Assembly: GCF_003369795.1 (NCBI RefSeq) | Contig: NZ_CP026730.1 | Coordinates: forward strand, 7,723,609 to 7,787,608 | Direction: 5' to 3' | Length of the DNA: 64,000 bases | From: Streptomyces sp. CB09001 | Lineage (GTDB): Bacteria; Actinomycetota; Actinomycetes; Streptomycetales; Streptomycetaceae | In this document: piece by piece, positions 15,669 through 25,305 of the stretch | How positions within the stretch are numbered: position 1 is the stretch's first letter | How the letters are laid out: every line of letters starts with the position of its first letter | Program-made: the position numbers and the translations under genes | Notes under the pieces: model-generated | What the model saw: the letters and a program-made list of their open reading frames with translations, nothing else | Told to the model about the DNA's origin: nothing | Database searches by the model: none

Positions 15669-16736
15669 ATGAAAGCTCTGGTGCTGGCCGGCGGATCGGG
15701 CACCCGTCTACGGCCTTTCAGCTATTCGATGCCCAAGCAGCTCATCCCCATTGCGAACACGCCGGTCCTGGAATACGTCGTGCGGAACATCCTGGACCTG
15801 GGCGTGAAAGAGATCGGCATCATCATCAACGGCCGCGACAACGAGATCCAGCAGGCACTCGGGGACGGATCGCGGTTCGGAGCCCAGCTGACCTATATCC
15901 GTCAGGAGAATCCGCTCGGTCTCGCCCACACAGTCGCCATCGCCCAGGACTTCCTCGGCGACGACGACTTCGTGATGTACCTGGGCGACAACATGCTGCC
16001 CGACGGAATCTCGGACATCGCCGAGGAGTTCGCCGCCGGCCGCCCGGCAGCTCACATCGTGGTGTGCAAGGTCGAGGACCCGCGCGCCTTCGGCGTGGCC
16101 GAGCTGGGACCCGACGGCGAGGTACTGCGCCTGGTGGAGAAGCCACAGCGGCCACGCAGTGACCTGGCCCTGATCGGCGTGTACTTCTTCACCGCCGCCA
16201 TCCACGAGGCGATCGCGGCCATCACGCCCAGCGCCCGCGGGGAACTGGAGATCACCGACGCGATCCAGTGGCTGGTGGCCGGCGGCGCGGACGTACGGGC
16301 GAGCGAGTACCAGGGCTACTGGAAGGACACCGGGAAGGTCGGGGACGTCCTGGCGTGCAACGCGCGCATCCTCGACGGCCTCCGCCCCTGCGTGCAGGGC
16401 GCGGTCGACGACACCAGTGTGCTCGTGGGGCCGGTCGTCGTGGAGAAGGGGGCACGCATCGTGCGCTCCCGCATCGAAGGGCCGGCGATCATCGGCGCGG
16501 GCACCGTGGTGGAGGACAGCCGGATCGGCCCGCACACGTCCGTGGGCCGCGACTGCGCGGTCATCAGCAGCCGGCTCGTGCACTCCATCGTCCTGGACGG
16601 GGCCTCGGTCACCGGCGTACAGGGCCTGCACAGCTCCCTGGTCGGCCGCTCCGCTTCGGTCGGTATCACCACGCAGAGCACGGACCGCTACCGCCTGGTC
16701 GTCGGAGACCACACCCAGGTGGAAGTCGCCGCATGA
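15669..16736 (+). CDS. rmlA: glucose-1-phosphate thymidylyltransferase, long StrD type
   Basis: A 355-residue nucleotidyltransferase. LAGGSGTRLRPFSY at residues 6-19 is the nucleotide-binding signature and PKQLIPI follows as usual. The C-terminal third consists of hexapeptide-like repeats (left-handed beta-helix) seen in the longer StrD/DesIII group of antibiotic clusters. It makes dTDP-glucose from dTTP and glucose-1-phosphate, the first committed step of the sugar pathway. GAGAGGACC lies ahead of the ATG, and its stop overlaps the rmlB start by 4 bases. Confidence 0.93.
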   Translation: MKALVLAGGSGTRLRPFSYSMPKQLIPIANTPVLEYVVRNILDLGVKEIGIIINGRDNEIQQALGDGSRFGAQLTYIRQENPLGLAHTVAIAQDFLGDDDFVMYLGDNMLPDGISDIAEEFAAGRPAAHIVVCKVEDPRAFGVAELGPDGEVLRLVEKPQRPRSDLALIGVYFFTAAIHEAIAAITPSARGELEITDAIQWLVAGGADVRASEYQGYWKDTGKVGDVLACNARILDGLRPCVQGAVDDTSVLVGPVVVEKGARIVRSRIEGPAIIGAGTVVEDSRIGPHTSVGRDCAVISSRLVHSIVLDGASVTGVQGLHSSLVGRSASVGITTQSTDRYRLVVGDHTQVEVAA

Positions 16737-17719
16737 AGATCCTCATCACCGGTGGAGCCGGATTCATCGGCTCGAACTTCGTCCGTAACCTCCTCGCGAA
16801 CAACTACGCGGGCTGGGAGAACGCCCAGGTCACCGTCCTGGACAAGCTGACCTACGCGGGCAACCGCAACAACCTGCCGGCCGCCCACCCGCGGCTGGAG
16901 TTCGTCCAGGGCGACATCTGCGACGCGGAGCTGCTGCACGAACTGCTGCCCGGACACGACGCCGTGGTGCACTTCGCCGCGGAATCCCACGTCGACCGCT
17001 CGCTGGCCGATGCCGGAGAGTTCTACCGCACCAACGTCCTGGGCACCCAGACACTGCTCCACGCCGTACTGGACAGCGGTGTCCAGCGCGTGGTGCACGT
17101 CTCCACCGACGAGGTGTACGGATCGGTGGACGAGGGCTCCTGGAACGAAGACTGCCCGCTGCTGCCCAACAGCCCCTACGCGGCCTCCAAAGCCTGCTCC
17201 GACCTGGTGGCCCGCACCTACTGGACCACACACCGGGTCAACCTCTCCATCACGCGCTGTTCCAACAACTACGGGCCGTACCAGCACCCCGAGAAGCTCA
17301 TCCCGCTGTTCGTCACCAACCTTCTCGAGGGAAAGCAGGTGCCCCTGTACGGCGACGGACGCAACATCCGCGAATGGCTGCACGTGGACGACCACTGCCG
17401 CGGCATCCACCTCGTACTCGACAACGGCCGGCCCGGCGAGATCTACAACATCGGCGGCGGCGACGACCGCACCAACCGGGCCATCACCGAGCACCTGCTC
17501 GAACTGACCGGCCTGGGACCGGAGATGATCCGCCACGTCGCCGACCGCGAGGCACACGACCTGCGATACGCCATCGACGATTCCAAGATCCGTGAAGAAC
17601 TCGGCTATGCGCCGCAGACCGGCTTCGACGAGGGTCTGGCCGCCACGGCGCAGTGGTACCGCGACAACCCGGACTGGTGGAAGTCCGCCAAGCACGGAAC
17701 CGAAGGCACGGCCGGCTGA
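16733..17719 (+). CDS. rmlB: dTDP-glucose 4,6-dehydratase
   Basis: A 328-residue extended SDR. ITGGAGFIGSN (residues 5-15) binds NAD, the STDEVYG motif (124-130) holds the Asp-Glu pair that drives dehydration, and Tyr149/Lys153 in SPYAASK form the YxxxK catalytic dyad. It converts dTDP-glucose to dTDP-4-keto-6-deoxyglucose. The ATG overlaps the rmlA stop; the longer frame upstream lies over rmlA and is shadow. Confidence 0.95.
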   Translation: MKILITGGAGFIGSNFVRNLLANNYAGWENAQVTVLDKLTYAGNRNNLPAAHPRLEFVQGDICDAELLHELLPGHDAVVHFAAESHVDRSLADAGEFYRTNVLGTQTLLHAVLDSGVQRVVHVSTDEVYGSVDEGSWNEDCPLLPNSPYAASKACSDLVARTYWTTHRVNLSITRCSNNYGPYQHPEKLIPLFVTNLLEGKQVPLYGDGRNIREWLHVDDHCRGIHLVLDNGRPGEIYNIGGGDDRTNRAITEHLLELTGLGPEMIRHVADREAHDLRYAIDDSKIREELGYAPQTGFDEGLAATAQWYRDNPDWWKSAKHGTEGTAG

Positions 17720-17805
17720 GAACCACGGAGCCGGTCCTGGGGCCACCCGCCATGCTGCCACGTCCGCCGCGGCATCACGGTGCCGGCCAACGGAGAGGAA
17801 TGACG

Positions 17806-19110
17806 ATGACCGACAACAAAGACACCGTGCTGGACGCAGTCCGCAGCTACCACCGGGCGACCGCATCACACGCAGAGTTCAAACCCGGAGTGACGGAGAT
17901 CTGGCCCTCCGGCGCGGTCCTGGACGAAGAGGACCGAGTCGCCCTCGTCGAGGCCGCACTCACCCTGCGCATCGCCGCCGGACCCAGCTCCAAGAAGTTC
18001 GAGTCCAACTTCGCCAAGCTCCTCAAGCGGCGCAAGGCCCATCTGACGAACTCGGGTTCGTCGGCGAACCTCCTCGCCATCTCGGCACTGACCTCGGAAA
18101 CACTCGGTGACAGTCGCCTGAAACCGGGGGACGAGGTGATCACCGTCGCGGCAGGATTTCCCACCACCGTGAACCCGATTCTGCAGAACGGGCTCATACC
18201 CGTCTTCGTGGACGTGGACCTGCCGACGTACAACACCACAGCCGACCGGGTGGCACAGGCCATCGGCCCCAAAACCCGGGCGATCATCATCGCCCACGCG
18301 CTCGGCAACCCCTTCGAAGTGGCCGAAGTGGCCCAGCTCGCCAAGGATCACGGCCTCTTCTTCGTCGAGGACAACTGCGACGCCGTCGGCACCCTCTACG
18401 ACGGCCGGATCACCGGCACCTTCGGCGACCTGAGCACCGTCAGCTTCTACCCCGCGCACCACCTCGCCATGGGCGAAGGCGGCTGCGTCCTCACCGACAA
18501 CCTCCGCCTGGCCCGCGTCGTGGAATCACTGCGCGACTGGGGACGGGACTGCTGGTGCGAACCGGGCAAGAGCAACACCTGCTTCAAACGGTTCGAATAC
18601 CACATGGGCAACCTGCCCGCCGGGTACGACCACAAGTACATCTTCTCCCACGTCGGCTACAACCTGAAGGGAACCGACATCCAGGCCGCGCTGGGCCTCA
18701 CCCAGCTCGCCAAACTCGACAGCTTCATCGAGGCGCGACGCCGCAACTGGCGCCGCCTGCGCGAAGGCCTGGACGGCCTGCCCGGCCTGCTGCTCCCCGA
18801 GCCGACCCCGCGATCCGAGCCGAGCTGGTTCGGCTTCGTCATCACCGTCGACCCCGAGGCCCGCTACACACGCGCCGAACTGGTCGCACACCTGGAAGAA
18901 CGCAAGATCGGCACCCGGCGGCTGTTCTCCGGCAACCTCACCCGGCAGCCGGCCTACATCGGCCGCCCCCACCGCATCGTCGGCGACCTCACCAACAGCG
19001 ACATCATCACCGAGCACACCTTCTGGATCGGCGTCTACCCAGGGCTCACGGACGAAATGCTGGATTACGTGGTCGCCACCATCAAGGAGTTCGTAGCCGA
19101 GCGCGGCTGA
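17806..19110 (+). CDS. NDP-4-keto-6-deoxyhexose 3-dehydratase (E1/SpnQ-type, PMP and [2Fe-2S])
   Basis: A 434-residue relative of E1 (RfbH/AscC), SpnQ and UrdQ. The PLP lysine is replaced by histidine in YPAHHLAMGEGG (His219), the hallmark of PMP-dependent dehydratases. Cys191, 249, 251 and 259 give the exact C-x57-C-x1-C-x7-C pattern of the E1 [2Fe-2S] cluster. The reaction removes the C3 hydroxyl and needs one-electron donors: a dedicated reductase for E1, ferredoxin or flavodoxin systems for SpnQ. No E3-type reductase is nearby, but a ferredoxin gene is. The second of two in-frame ATGs was chosen because GAGAGG lies seven bases ahead of it; the first is too close. Confidence 0.93.
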   Translation: MTDNKDTVLDAVRSYHRATASHAEFKPGVTEIWPSGAVLDEEDRVALVEAALTLRIAAGPSSKKFESNFAKLLKRRKAHLTNSGSSANLLAISALTSETLGDSRLKPGDEVITVAAGFPTTVNPILQNGLIPVFVDVDLPTYNTTADRVAQAIGPKTRAIIIAHALGNPFEVAEVAQLAKDHGLFFVEDNCDAVGTLYDGRITGTFGDLSTVSFYPAHHLAMGEGGCVLTDNLRLARVVESLRDWGRDCWCEPGKSNTCFKRFEYHMGNLPAGYDHKYIFSHVGYNLKGTDIQAALGLTQLAKLDSFIEARRRNWRRLREGLDGLPGLLLPEPTPRSEPSWFGFVITVDPEARYTRAELVAHLEERKIGTRRLFSGNLTRQPAYIGRPHRIVGDLTNSDIITEHTFWIGVYPGLTDEMLDYVVATIKEFVAERG

Positions 19111-19155
19111 GAGCCCGCCGCACCCACACCACCAGAAGCCACGGGAGTTACGTCG

Positions 19156-20553
19156 ATGCCGTCCCAAGTCCTCCAGAGGCGTGAGGTCCACAGCCCGCCG
19201 GCACGAATCGCCGCATCGGCCGCGACCACTGACGGAGTGCACCTGTCCACCGAGCACTTCGACAGCTGGCTGACCGAACGGCGCACAGCCAACACCTTCC
19301 GCGTGGACCGCATACCGTTCACGGAAATGGACGGCTGGTCGTTCCAGGAACACACCGGAAACCTGGTGCACCGAAGCGGCCGCTTCTTCACCGTCGAAGG
19401 GCTGCACTTCACGGAAGACGGCCAGCCCCACGGCGACGGCCCCCCCAGCGACTGGTACCAGCCCGTCATCCGGCAGTACGAGGTGGGTATCCTCGGCATC
19501 CTCGCCAAGGAGTTCGACGGGGTACTGCACTTCCTCATGCAGGCGAAGATGGAACCCGGCAACCCCAACCTGCTCCAACTCTCGCCCACCGTCCAGGCGA
19601 CCCGCAGCAACTACACCAAGGCCCACAAGGGCGGCGACGTCAAGTACATCGAACACTTCATCGGGCCGGACCGCGGCCGGGTCGTCGTGGACGTACGACA
19701 GTCCGAGCACGGCTCATGGTTCTCCCAGAAGACCAACCGCAACATGGTGGTGGAGACGACGGACGAGGTACCGCTGCAGGACGACTTCTGCTGGCTGACC
19801 CTCGGCCAGATCAATGAGCTGCTGCACCGGGACAACGTGATCAACATGGACTCGCGCACCGTGCTGTCGTGCCTGCCCGCCGCAGACACCTCGGCCGGCG
19901 CCCTGCTCTCCGACACCGAACTGCTCTCATGGATCACCGGCGAACGCACCCGCCACTGCGTACGAACCGAACGAGCCCCGCTGGGCCACCTCCCCGGCTG
20001 GAAGCGCCACACCACCGCGATCGAACACGAAGCAGGCCGCTACTTCAACGTCGTGGCCGTCTCGGCCCAGGCAGAGAACCGCGAGGTCACCGGCTGGACC
20101 CAGCCCCTGTTCGAACCGGTCGGCCCAGGCATCCACGCCTTCCTGACCCGCGAGATCGAAGGCACCCCGCATGTACTGGTGCAGGCCAAGGTCGAACCCG
20201 GCCTCGTCGACACCATCGAGCTGGCACCGACCGTGCAGTACACCCCGCACAACTACGCCCACCTGCGGGACGAGGAACACCCCCGATTCGCGGACTCGGT
20301 CCGCCGCGCCACCGGCGACCGCATCCGCTACGACGCCGTACACGCCGAAGAAGGAGGCCGCTTCCTCAACGCCGAGAGCCGCTGCCTCATCATCGAAGCC
20401 GACGACACGGACGCCCCCCTGGACCCCCCACCCGGCTACGCCTGGGCCACCCCCGCACAGCTCACCTCCCTGGTCCGGCACAGCCACTACCTCAACGTCC
20501 AGGCCCGCACCATGCTGGCCTGCCTCAACGCGACGAAAACCCGAACCCGATGA
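19156..20553 (+). CDS. NDP-hexose 2,3-dehydratase
   Basis: A 465-residue protein made of two tandem halves of about 220 residues, each with a W(L/I)TxxRxxxxFRVxRIPF-like opening and a QAKxEPGxxxxxxLxPTVQ block. This is the standard architecture of TylCVI/SpnO/OleV-type 2,3-dehydratases, which remove the C2 hydroxyl of dTDP-4-keto-6-deoxyglucose. The product is unstable and is taken up by a 3-ketoreductase, here encoded by the next, overlapping gene. GGGAG precedes the ATG. Confidence 0.93.
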   Translation: MPSQVLQRREVHSPPARIAASAATTDGVHLSTEHFDSWLTERRTANTFRVDRIPFTEMDGWSFQEHTGNLVHRSGRFFTVEGLHFTEDGQPHGDGPPSDWYQPVIRQYEVGILGILAKEFDGVLHFLMQAKMEPGNPNLLQLSPTVQATRSNYTKAHKGGDVKYIEHFIGPDRGRVVVDVRQSEHGSWFSQKTNRNMVVETTDEVPLQDDFCWLTLGQINELLHRDNVINMDSRTVLSCLPAADTSAGALLSDTELLSWITGERTRHCVRTERAPLGHLPGWKRHTTAIEHEAGRYFNVVAVSAQAENREVTGWTQPLFEPVGPGIHAFLTREIEGTPHVLVQAKVEPGLVDTIELAPTVQYTPHNYAHLRDEEHPRFADSVRRATGDRIRYDAVHAEEGGRFLNAESRCLIIEADDTDAPLDPPPGYAWATPAQLTSLVRHSHYLNVQARTMLACLNATKTRTR

Positions 20554-21572
20554 CCGCACCCCTGAGAGTGGGAGTCATCGGTTGCGCGGACATCGCGCTG
20601 CGCCGGATGCTCCCCGCCTTCGCCGCCACCCCTGGCATCGAGGTCGCGGCGGTGGCCAGCCGCGACCCGGACAAGGCACGGAAGGTCGCGGACCGCTTCG
20701 GCTGCCGAGCCATCCACGGGTACGAAGAGCTCCTGGAACAAGACGACATCCACGCCGTCTACGTGCCCCTGCCCGCGGCCCTGCGCCCCCGATGGGTCGA
20801 GGCAGCCCTGCGCACAGGCAGACACGTCCTCGCGGAGAAGCCCCTGTCCACCCGGCACGCCCGCACCAGCGAACTCCTCGAACTCGCCGCCTCTCGCGAC
20901 CTGGTGCTCATGGAGAACGTCATGTTCGTCCATCACCGCCGGCACGAAGTCGTACGGCGGATGGTCGCGGACGGAGCACTGGGCGAACTGCGCTCGTTCC
21001 ACGCGGCCTTCACCATCCCGCCGCTCGCGGACAGCGACATCCGCCACCAGCCGGAGCTCGGTGGCGGGGCCCTCATGGACGTCGGGATCTACCCCCTGCG
21101 GGCCGCACTGCACCTACTGGGCCCCGAACTCGACATCATCGGCGCCTGCCTCGCCCAGGGGGCGGGCCGGCAGGTCGACACCTCTGGCGCCGCGCTGCTG
21201 TGCACTCCCGACGGCGTCACGGCCCAGATCACCTTCGGCATGGAGCACGCCTACCGCTCGGCCTACGAACTGCGCGGCAGCAAGGGCAGCTTGACCATCG
21301 ACCGAGCATTCACCCCACCCGCAGAGGACATCCCGGTAATCGCCCTCCACCGCGCCGCCGGGACCGAGGAAATCCGCCTGGCACCACACGACCAGGTGAA
21401 GGCCACCACAGAGGCCTTCACCACCGCGATCAGTACCCGAACCCCGCCGGACACCAGCGACACCCTGCGACAGTCAGAACTCCTCACCACAATAAGCAGA
21501 ATCGCCTCGCGCCGCAGACGGGGCAGCCACGGACACAGCAGCCACAAGAGGCAAGGACGACAACCAATCTGA
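20550..21572 (+). CDS. NDP-hexose 3-ketoreductase (Gfo/Idh/MocA family)
   Basis: A 340-residue NAD(P)-dependent oxidoreductase. VGVIGCADIALRRMLPAF is the nucleotide-binding start, VLAEKPLSTRHA holds the family EKP motif, and GGGALMDVGIYPL is the conserved active-site stretch. It reduces the 3-keto-2,6-dideoxy product of the 2,3-dehydratase, as SpnN and OleW do. The ATG overlaps the dehydratase stop by 4 bases. The C-terminal 30 residues are basic and low in complexity. It is the last gene of the sugar operon before decayed DNA. Confidence 0.92.
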   Translation: MTAPLRVGVIGCADIALRRMLPAFAATPGIEVAAVASRDPDKARKVADRFGCRAIHGYEELLEQDDIHAVYVPLPAALRPRWVEAALRTGRHVLAEKPLSTRHARTSELLELAASRDLVLMENVMFVHHRRHEVVRRMVADGALGELRSFHAAFTIPPLADSDIRHQPELGGGALMDVGIYPLRAALHLLGPELDIIGACLAQGAGRQVDTSGAALLCTPDGVTAQITFGMEHAYRSAYELRGSKGSLTIDRAFTPPAEDIPVIALHRAAGTEEIRLAPHDQVKATTEAFTTAISTRTPPDTSDTLRQSELLTTISRIASRRRRGSHGHSSHKRQGRQPI

Positions 21573-21626
21573 CACATGACCGCCGACACGGGACGAAGCC
21601 CCGAACCAAGGACATCCCGCCCTGAC

Positions 21627-22289
21627 CGACACCCCGCCTTCAAGCCGGACTCACGGGCGCCCGTCCGGAAGGCGTCGCGCTGGCCGGCGCCCATCTCGCA
21701 TCGGCAGCACTGACGGGTGCCACATTCCGGGAGGGCGACCTGTCCGACGTGATCGCCCCGGACGCCAACTTCACCGCAGTGAACGTCGTGGGCACGACGT
21801 TCACGAACGCAGTCCTGACGAGAGCGGTCCTGGTGGGGGCGGACCCCACGCACGTCGACCTCAGCCATGCACCGTTGCCCCGTGCGCCTCTGACACGCGC
21901 ACACCCGAGCAGGGCCGTCTTGAGCCACGCACGGCTCGAGCATGCCGACTTGAGCGAGGCGAACCTGGAGGGCGCCTACCTGACCCGCGCTGACCCGCGC
22001 TGACCTGAGTACGGCCCGAGGCCTGAGCGCCCGTCAGCTCATCAAGGCACACATCACCCACGGCACAACACTCCCCGAGGAGCTGGCCGATGACCCACAG
22101 GCCAAGGATCGGGTCGACGAGTGCGAAGCGGCCGAGGCGGAAACCGGCCCCGAGCAGGCCTCGCGGCCGACGGCACGGTGCAGCCCGAGCAGCACCCCAC
22201 GCCAAGGTCACTGTCAGTGCCGGGAGGTGAGGTCCTCCACCCCCGGCACCGTGCCGGCAGGGGTTGACCACCGATATCCCACTCACTGA
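21627..22289 (+). pseudogene. pentapeptide-repeat protein gene, 5'-truncated and frameshifted
   Basis: From 21627 one frame reads A(D/N/H)L-type pentapeptide repeats (AGAHLASAALTGATF, LEHADLSEANLEGAYL) without a usable start codon. At 21981-22000 the ten bases TGACCCGCGC are duplicated in tandem, which shifts the frame into a stop at 22003. Removing one copy restores ADLSTARGLSARQLIKAHI and a typical C-terminal tail, running on to a stop at 22289. The natural end may lie earlier. Repeat proteins of this class form right-handed beta-helices; the role is unknown. Confidence 0.7.
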
Positions 22290-22424
22290 GTTGCAGGCAC
22301 GCGTGCTGACCCGGGCAGCGCCCGGCTCTCGCCGACCGGCGGCGCCTCGGCAACCCCGACCGAGCCGCCGCGCACCGGGCCCGAGTGTCCACCCCCATCC
22401 CACGGCGCCGGCGGAGCGGACCCA

Positions 22425-23432
22425 TTGTCAGTGGCGGCGGCCAGCCTCCACGCTCATGAGTCTTGTGCGTCGACCGGCCGGCGAACTTCCCGGGACCCAG
22501 CCCAGCTGCGGCTGGTCTACAGCCACGGGCACCCCGCCGTGCCCGACGAGGACGAGGACACCCTCGAACACTGGCGTGTCTCCATCCGCGCCCACCACGA
22601 CGAGGAGGAGGAATGCCCCGGCGGCTGCACCGACGCGTGCCGGCAGCTCATCGACAACGGCAGCGAGGCAGGCTGGCTGCGTCTGTGGCGGCTGCGTGAC
22701 TACACCGGCGCGGACCGCTGGATGGTCGCGGACGCCCAGTCGGGAGACCTGGAGAGCATCGCGGCCACCGTCCTCGACGACGGCGAGTATTCCGATGCCT
22801 TCCAGGAGACCATCGACTGCCCGGTGGGGGATCTGCTCATCCTGGACCGGGTGTTCCTGGCCCGTCCCTGGCGCGGCTTCGGCCTGGGCCCGGTGTTCGC
22901 CGCCGAGGCCGTCCGCCGCCTGTCCGGCGGCTGCTGCGCGGTCGCGGCTGAGCCCCGCATGGCCGAATGGCCCGACAACCGGGACGAGGTGAGTGACGCC
23001 GACCGCGCCACCGCCAAGGCCAAGATCGCCGCCCTGTGGGAGTCGATCGGCTTCCACGCCTTCCACGGCGGGGTGCAGCTGCTCGACACCAGCCTGCAGG
23101 AGCCCGTCGACCTGCACCGTGCGCGCCGCAAGGACCTGGAGGACCTCTCCGCCGCCTACCGGGCCCACCTCGAGAATCGGCCCGCTCTCCCTGAGCCGGC
23201 CCTGACCCCGGCCACCCCGCCGGCGACTCCCGTGCCGGCCGCTACCCGCCAGCCGCCAGCGCCCGCGCCCGCCCCGGCGGCAGAGCCGGAGCCCAGCGCC
23301 GGACTGGCGGCCGCCGCGAGCCTGCCCGACTTCCAGCGGGAGTGCAGGGCAGCTGCCCGACCTGATCCTCGAGATCGAGCACAGGCAGGGGACGGCCTGC
23401 ACGTGCTCCTTGGGGCCGCCTCGCCGACCTGA
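22425..23432 (+). CDS. hypothetical protein with GNAT-like segment
   Basis: A frame of up to 335 residues. The middle (about residues 130-215) has LLILDRVFLARPWRGFGLG, resembling the V-x-x-x-(Q/R)-x-x-G-x-G/A acetyl-CoA loop of GNAT acetyltransferases, and a later LWESIGFHAF segment also common in that fold. The N-terminus contains CPGGCTDAC and acidic stretches. The C-terminal 80 residues are proline/alanine-rich and may not all be translated. The start is uncertain (TTG at 22425, GTG at 22431); no clear ribosome site. Function unassigned. Confidence 0.5.
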   Translation: MSVAAASLHAHESCASTGRRTSRDPAQLRLVYSHGHPAVPDEDEDTLEHWRVSIRAHHDEEEECPGGCTDACRQLIDNGSEAGWLRLWRLRDYTGADRWMVADAQSGDLESIAATVLDDGEYSDAFQETIDCPVGDLLILDRVFLARPWRGFGLGPVFAAEAVRRLSGGCCAVAAEPRMAEWPDNRDEVSDADRATAKAKIAALWESIGFHAFHGGVQLLDTSLQEPVDLHRARRKDLEDLSAAYRAHLENRPALPEPALTPATPPATPVPAATRQPPAPAPAPAAEPEPSAGLAAAASLPDFQRECRAAARPDPRDRAQAGDGLHVLLGAASPT

Positions 23433-23897
23433 GCAGCGGCACCCCCTGATCGGCCGACGCCGACCTTCTGACCGCTTGCTGTTCTCCACCTGCCCTGCGC
23501 TGCGGTTGGGTGCGCTCCGGATCAGAACGGAACGCTGCACCGCCTCCCGTCCGGCCAGCGAGCGACCATGCATGCCGAGCGAGCAACCCCCGGGGGGGCC
23601 TCTGGGCCAGGATCGGGCTTGTCTGCCCGGAGAGCCTGCGGACAAGGTAGAACGGTCTGGCCACGCTGCGCCGCGGCTAGACCTGCCCGACACCGTACGT
23701 TCGACAAGCGCTGCGTCTACCGGAGCCACGCTGCAGGGCTGTGTCCTGTGACACCGTCTCAGGCTCCGTGGCTTCGTCCATGTTCAGCGACAGGGTTTGT
23801 CGACGGGTTTGAACAGCGTTGAGTGATCAATGGGCTCGCGAATGTTCGGGAGAAATGACGTCGCCGGTGTGTCGTCATCCCTGTCATGATCGTTGTC
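23433..23897. other. intergenic, no gene recognised
   Basis: About 465 bases with only short arginine/proline-rich shadow frames and no convincing hairpin or promoter. The last 150 bases are less G+C-rich and probably hold the promoter of the SDR gene. Confidence 0.5.
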
Positions 23898-24482
23898 ATG
23901 AAGGTACTTGTGATCGGGGCGACAGGAACGATCGGCAGCGCTGTCGCCAGTGCGTTAGAGGCTTCTCATCAGGTGGTTAAGGGTTCCCGCAGAGGACCGA
24001 CGAAGGTGGATCTTCAGGATCCGTCGTCTTTGGACGCACTCTTCGATGAGGTGCCGGATCTCGATGCCGTGGTGTGCTGTGCCGCCAGTGGCCCGCTGGT
24101 GGACTTGGAGTCAGCGGCGGATGACGAGATTATGGCCGGAATGCAGGGCAAGCTGCTGGGCCAGGTCGCGTTGGCCCAGCGAGCTGTGCGCCGTCTGCGC
24201 GACGGCGGCTCCATCACGCTGACCGGAGGAACCTTCGCCACTCCACTGGCCGGCGGCTCGGTGGGAGCCCTCGTCAACACTGGTCTGGAAGGCTTCGTCC
24301 GCAATGCGGCCAGCGAGCTGCCGCGAGGACTTCGCATCAATCTCATCAGCCCTGGCTGGATCAGGGAAACCCTGGAAAGCATGGGTGAAGAGGGGATCGA
24401 CGGCACGCCTGTCTCCGAGGTGGCCCGGGCGTATGTGAAGGCGGTGGAAGGCACCGCGCAAGGCCAGACCATACGCGTGTAA
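23898..24482 (+). CDS. short-chain dehydrogenase (short, about 194 residues)
   Basis: MKVLVIGATGTIGSAVASAL is a classic Rossmann start with a GxxGxxG loop at residues 7-13, followed by an acidic DLQDPSSLDALF segment, CAASGP in place of NNAG, and SPGWIRETL near the end. The usual YxxxK is not seen; the position instead reads NTGLEGFVRNAA, so this belongs to the short SDR group that lacks the tyrosine. The ATG at 23898 is preferred because the fold begins there, but an ATG four codons upstream has equal support. A terminator follows. Confidence 0.75.
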   Translation: MKVLVIGATGTIGSAVASALEASHQVVKGSRRGPTKVDLQDPSSLDALFDEVPDLDAVVCCAASGPLVDLESAADDEIMAGMQGKLLGQVALAQRAVRRLRDGGSITLTGGTFATPLAGGSVGALVNTGLEGFVRNAASELPRGLRINLISPGWIRETLESMGEEGIDGTPVSEVARAYVKAVEGTAQGQTIRV

Positions 24483-24497
24483 CCGGCAGACGGGACC

Positions 24498-24525
24498 GGC
24501 CCGCCGCCCTTGGAGGTGGCGGGCC
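24498..24525 (+). terminator. hairpin terminator after SDR gene
   Basis: GGCCCGCC (24498-24505) pairs perfectly with GGCGGGCC (24518-24525) around a 12-base loop, 16 bases past the stop codon, with further partial pairing outside the stem. No U-tract, as is common in high-G+C actinobacteria. Confidence 0.6.
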
Positions 24526-24539
24526 GACGGTCTGGGCGA

Positions 24540-25305
24540 GAGCCAGCCGACCTCGGCTTCAACTCGTGCGTGGGTGCTGGCGAGGCGGTAGGAGTCGGTG
24601 CCGGTCTCGATGATGGTGCCGTTGAAGGCGAGGCGGTCGACGATGGCCGCGCAGAGGCGGGGGTCGGTGAAGGTCTTGGTCCAGCCCCCGAAGGACTCGT
24701 TGGAGGCGATGGCGACGCTGTTCTTCTCCTCGCGTTCCGTACGGACCTGAAAGAGAAGTTCGGCGCCGCGGCGGTCGAGTTCCATGTGGCCGAGCTCGTC
24801 GATGCGGAGGAGGTCGACGCGGCCGTAGCGGGCGATGGTCTTGGTCAGCTGCTTCTCGTTTCGTGGCGAGCGTGTAGCGGAGGCGGTAGCCCTTCATGGC
24901 GGCCTCGGTGCCCAGGGCGATGAGCATGGGGGACTTGCCGGTGCCGGAGTCGCCGATGAGGCAGAGGGCCCGGCTCTTCTTGATCCATTCGCAGCTGGCC
25001 AGCGTGTGGATCGTGGCGGCGTCGATGTTGGCGTCCGCGTCGGAGCCGAACGCCCTCAGCGACTTCTCCCGCGGGAAGCCGGCCGCCTTGACCCGCCGCT
25101 CCCAACGGCGACGGGACCGGTCGTCGCACTCGGTCATCAGTAGCTCAGCGAGGAAGCCCCGATAGGTCATCTGGTCCTTCATCGCCCGGTCGGCGATGTC
25201 GGAGAACTCGTTGCGGATCGACTGCAGCCGCAGCAGCCGGCAGGCGCTGTCGATGGCAGCGTCGGCGGCCTGCTCGGTCAATCCTCGCTGGCGGGGCAGG
25301 GCCAC
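24540..25305 (-). pseudogene. IstB-like transposition ATPase of an IS21-type element, broken
   Basis: The first 150 codons read as IstB, including CLIGDSGTGKSPMLIALG (Walker A, with proline replacing the usual His/Thr). At about 24860 the text jumps from TLATK to another frame reading KTIARYGRVDLLRIDELGHM and then SVAIASNESFGGWTKTF and AFNGTIIETG, the rest of IstB. A segment of roughly ten codons plus the frame are lost between them. The C-terminus runs on without the family's normal stop. No IstA transposase is present, so this is a dead fragment. Confidence 0.8.
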
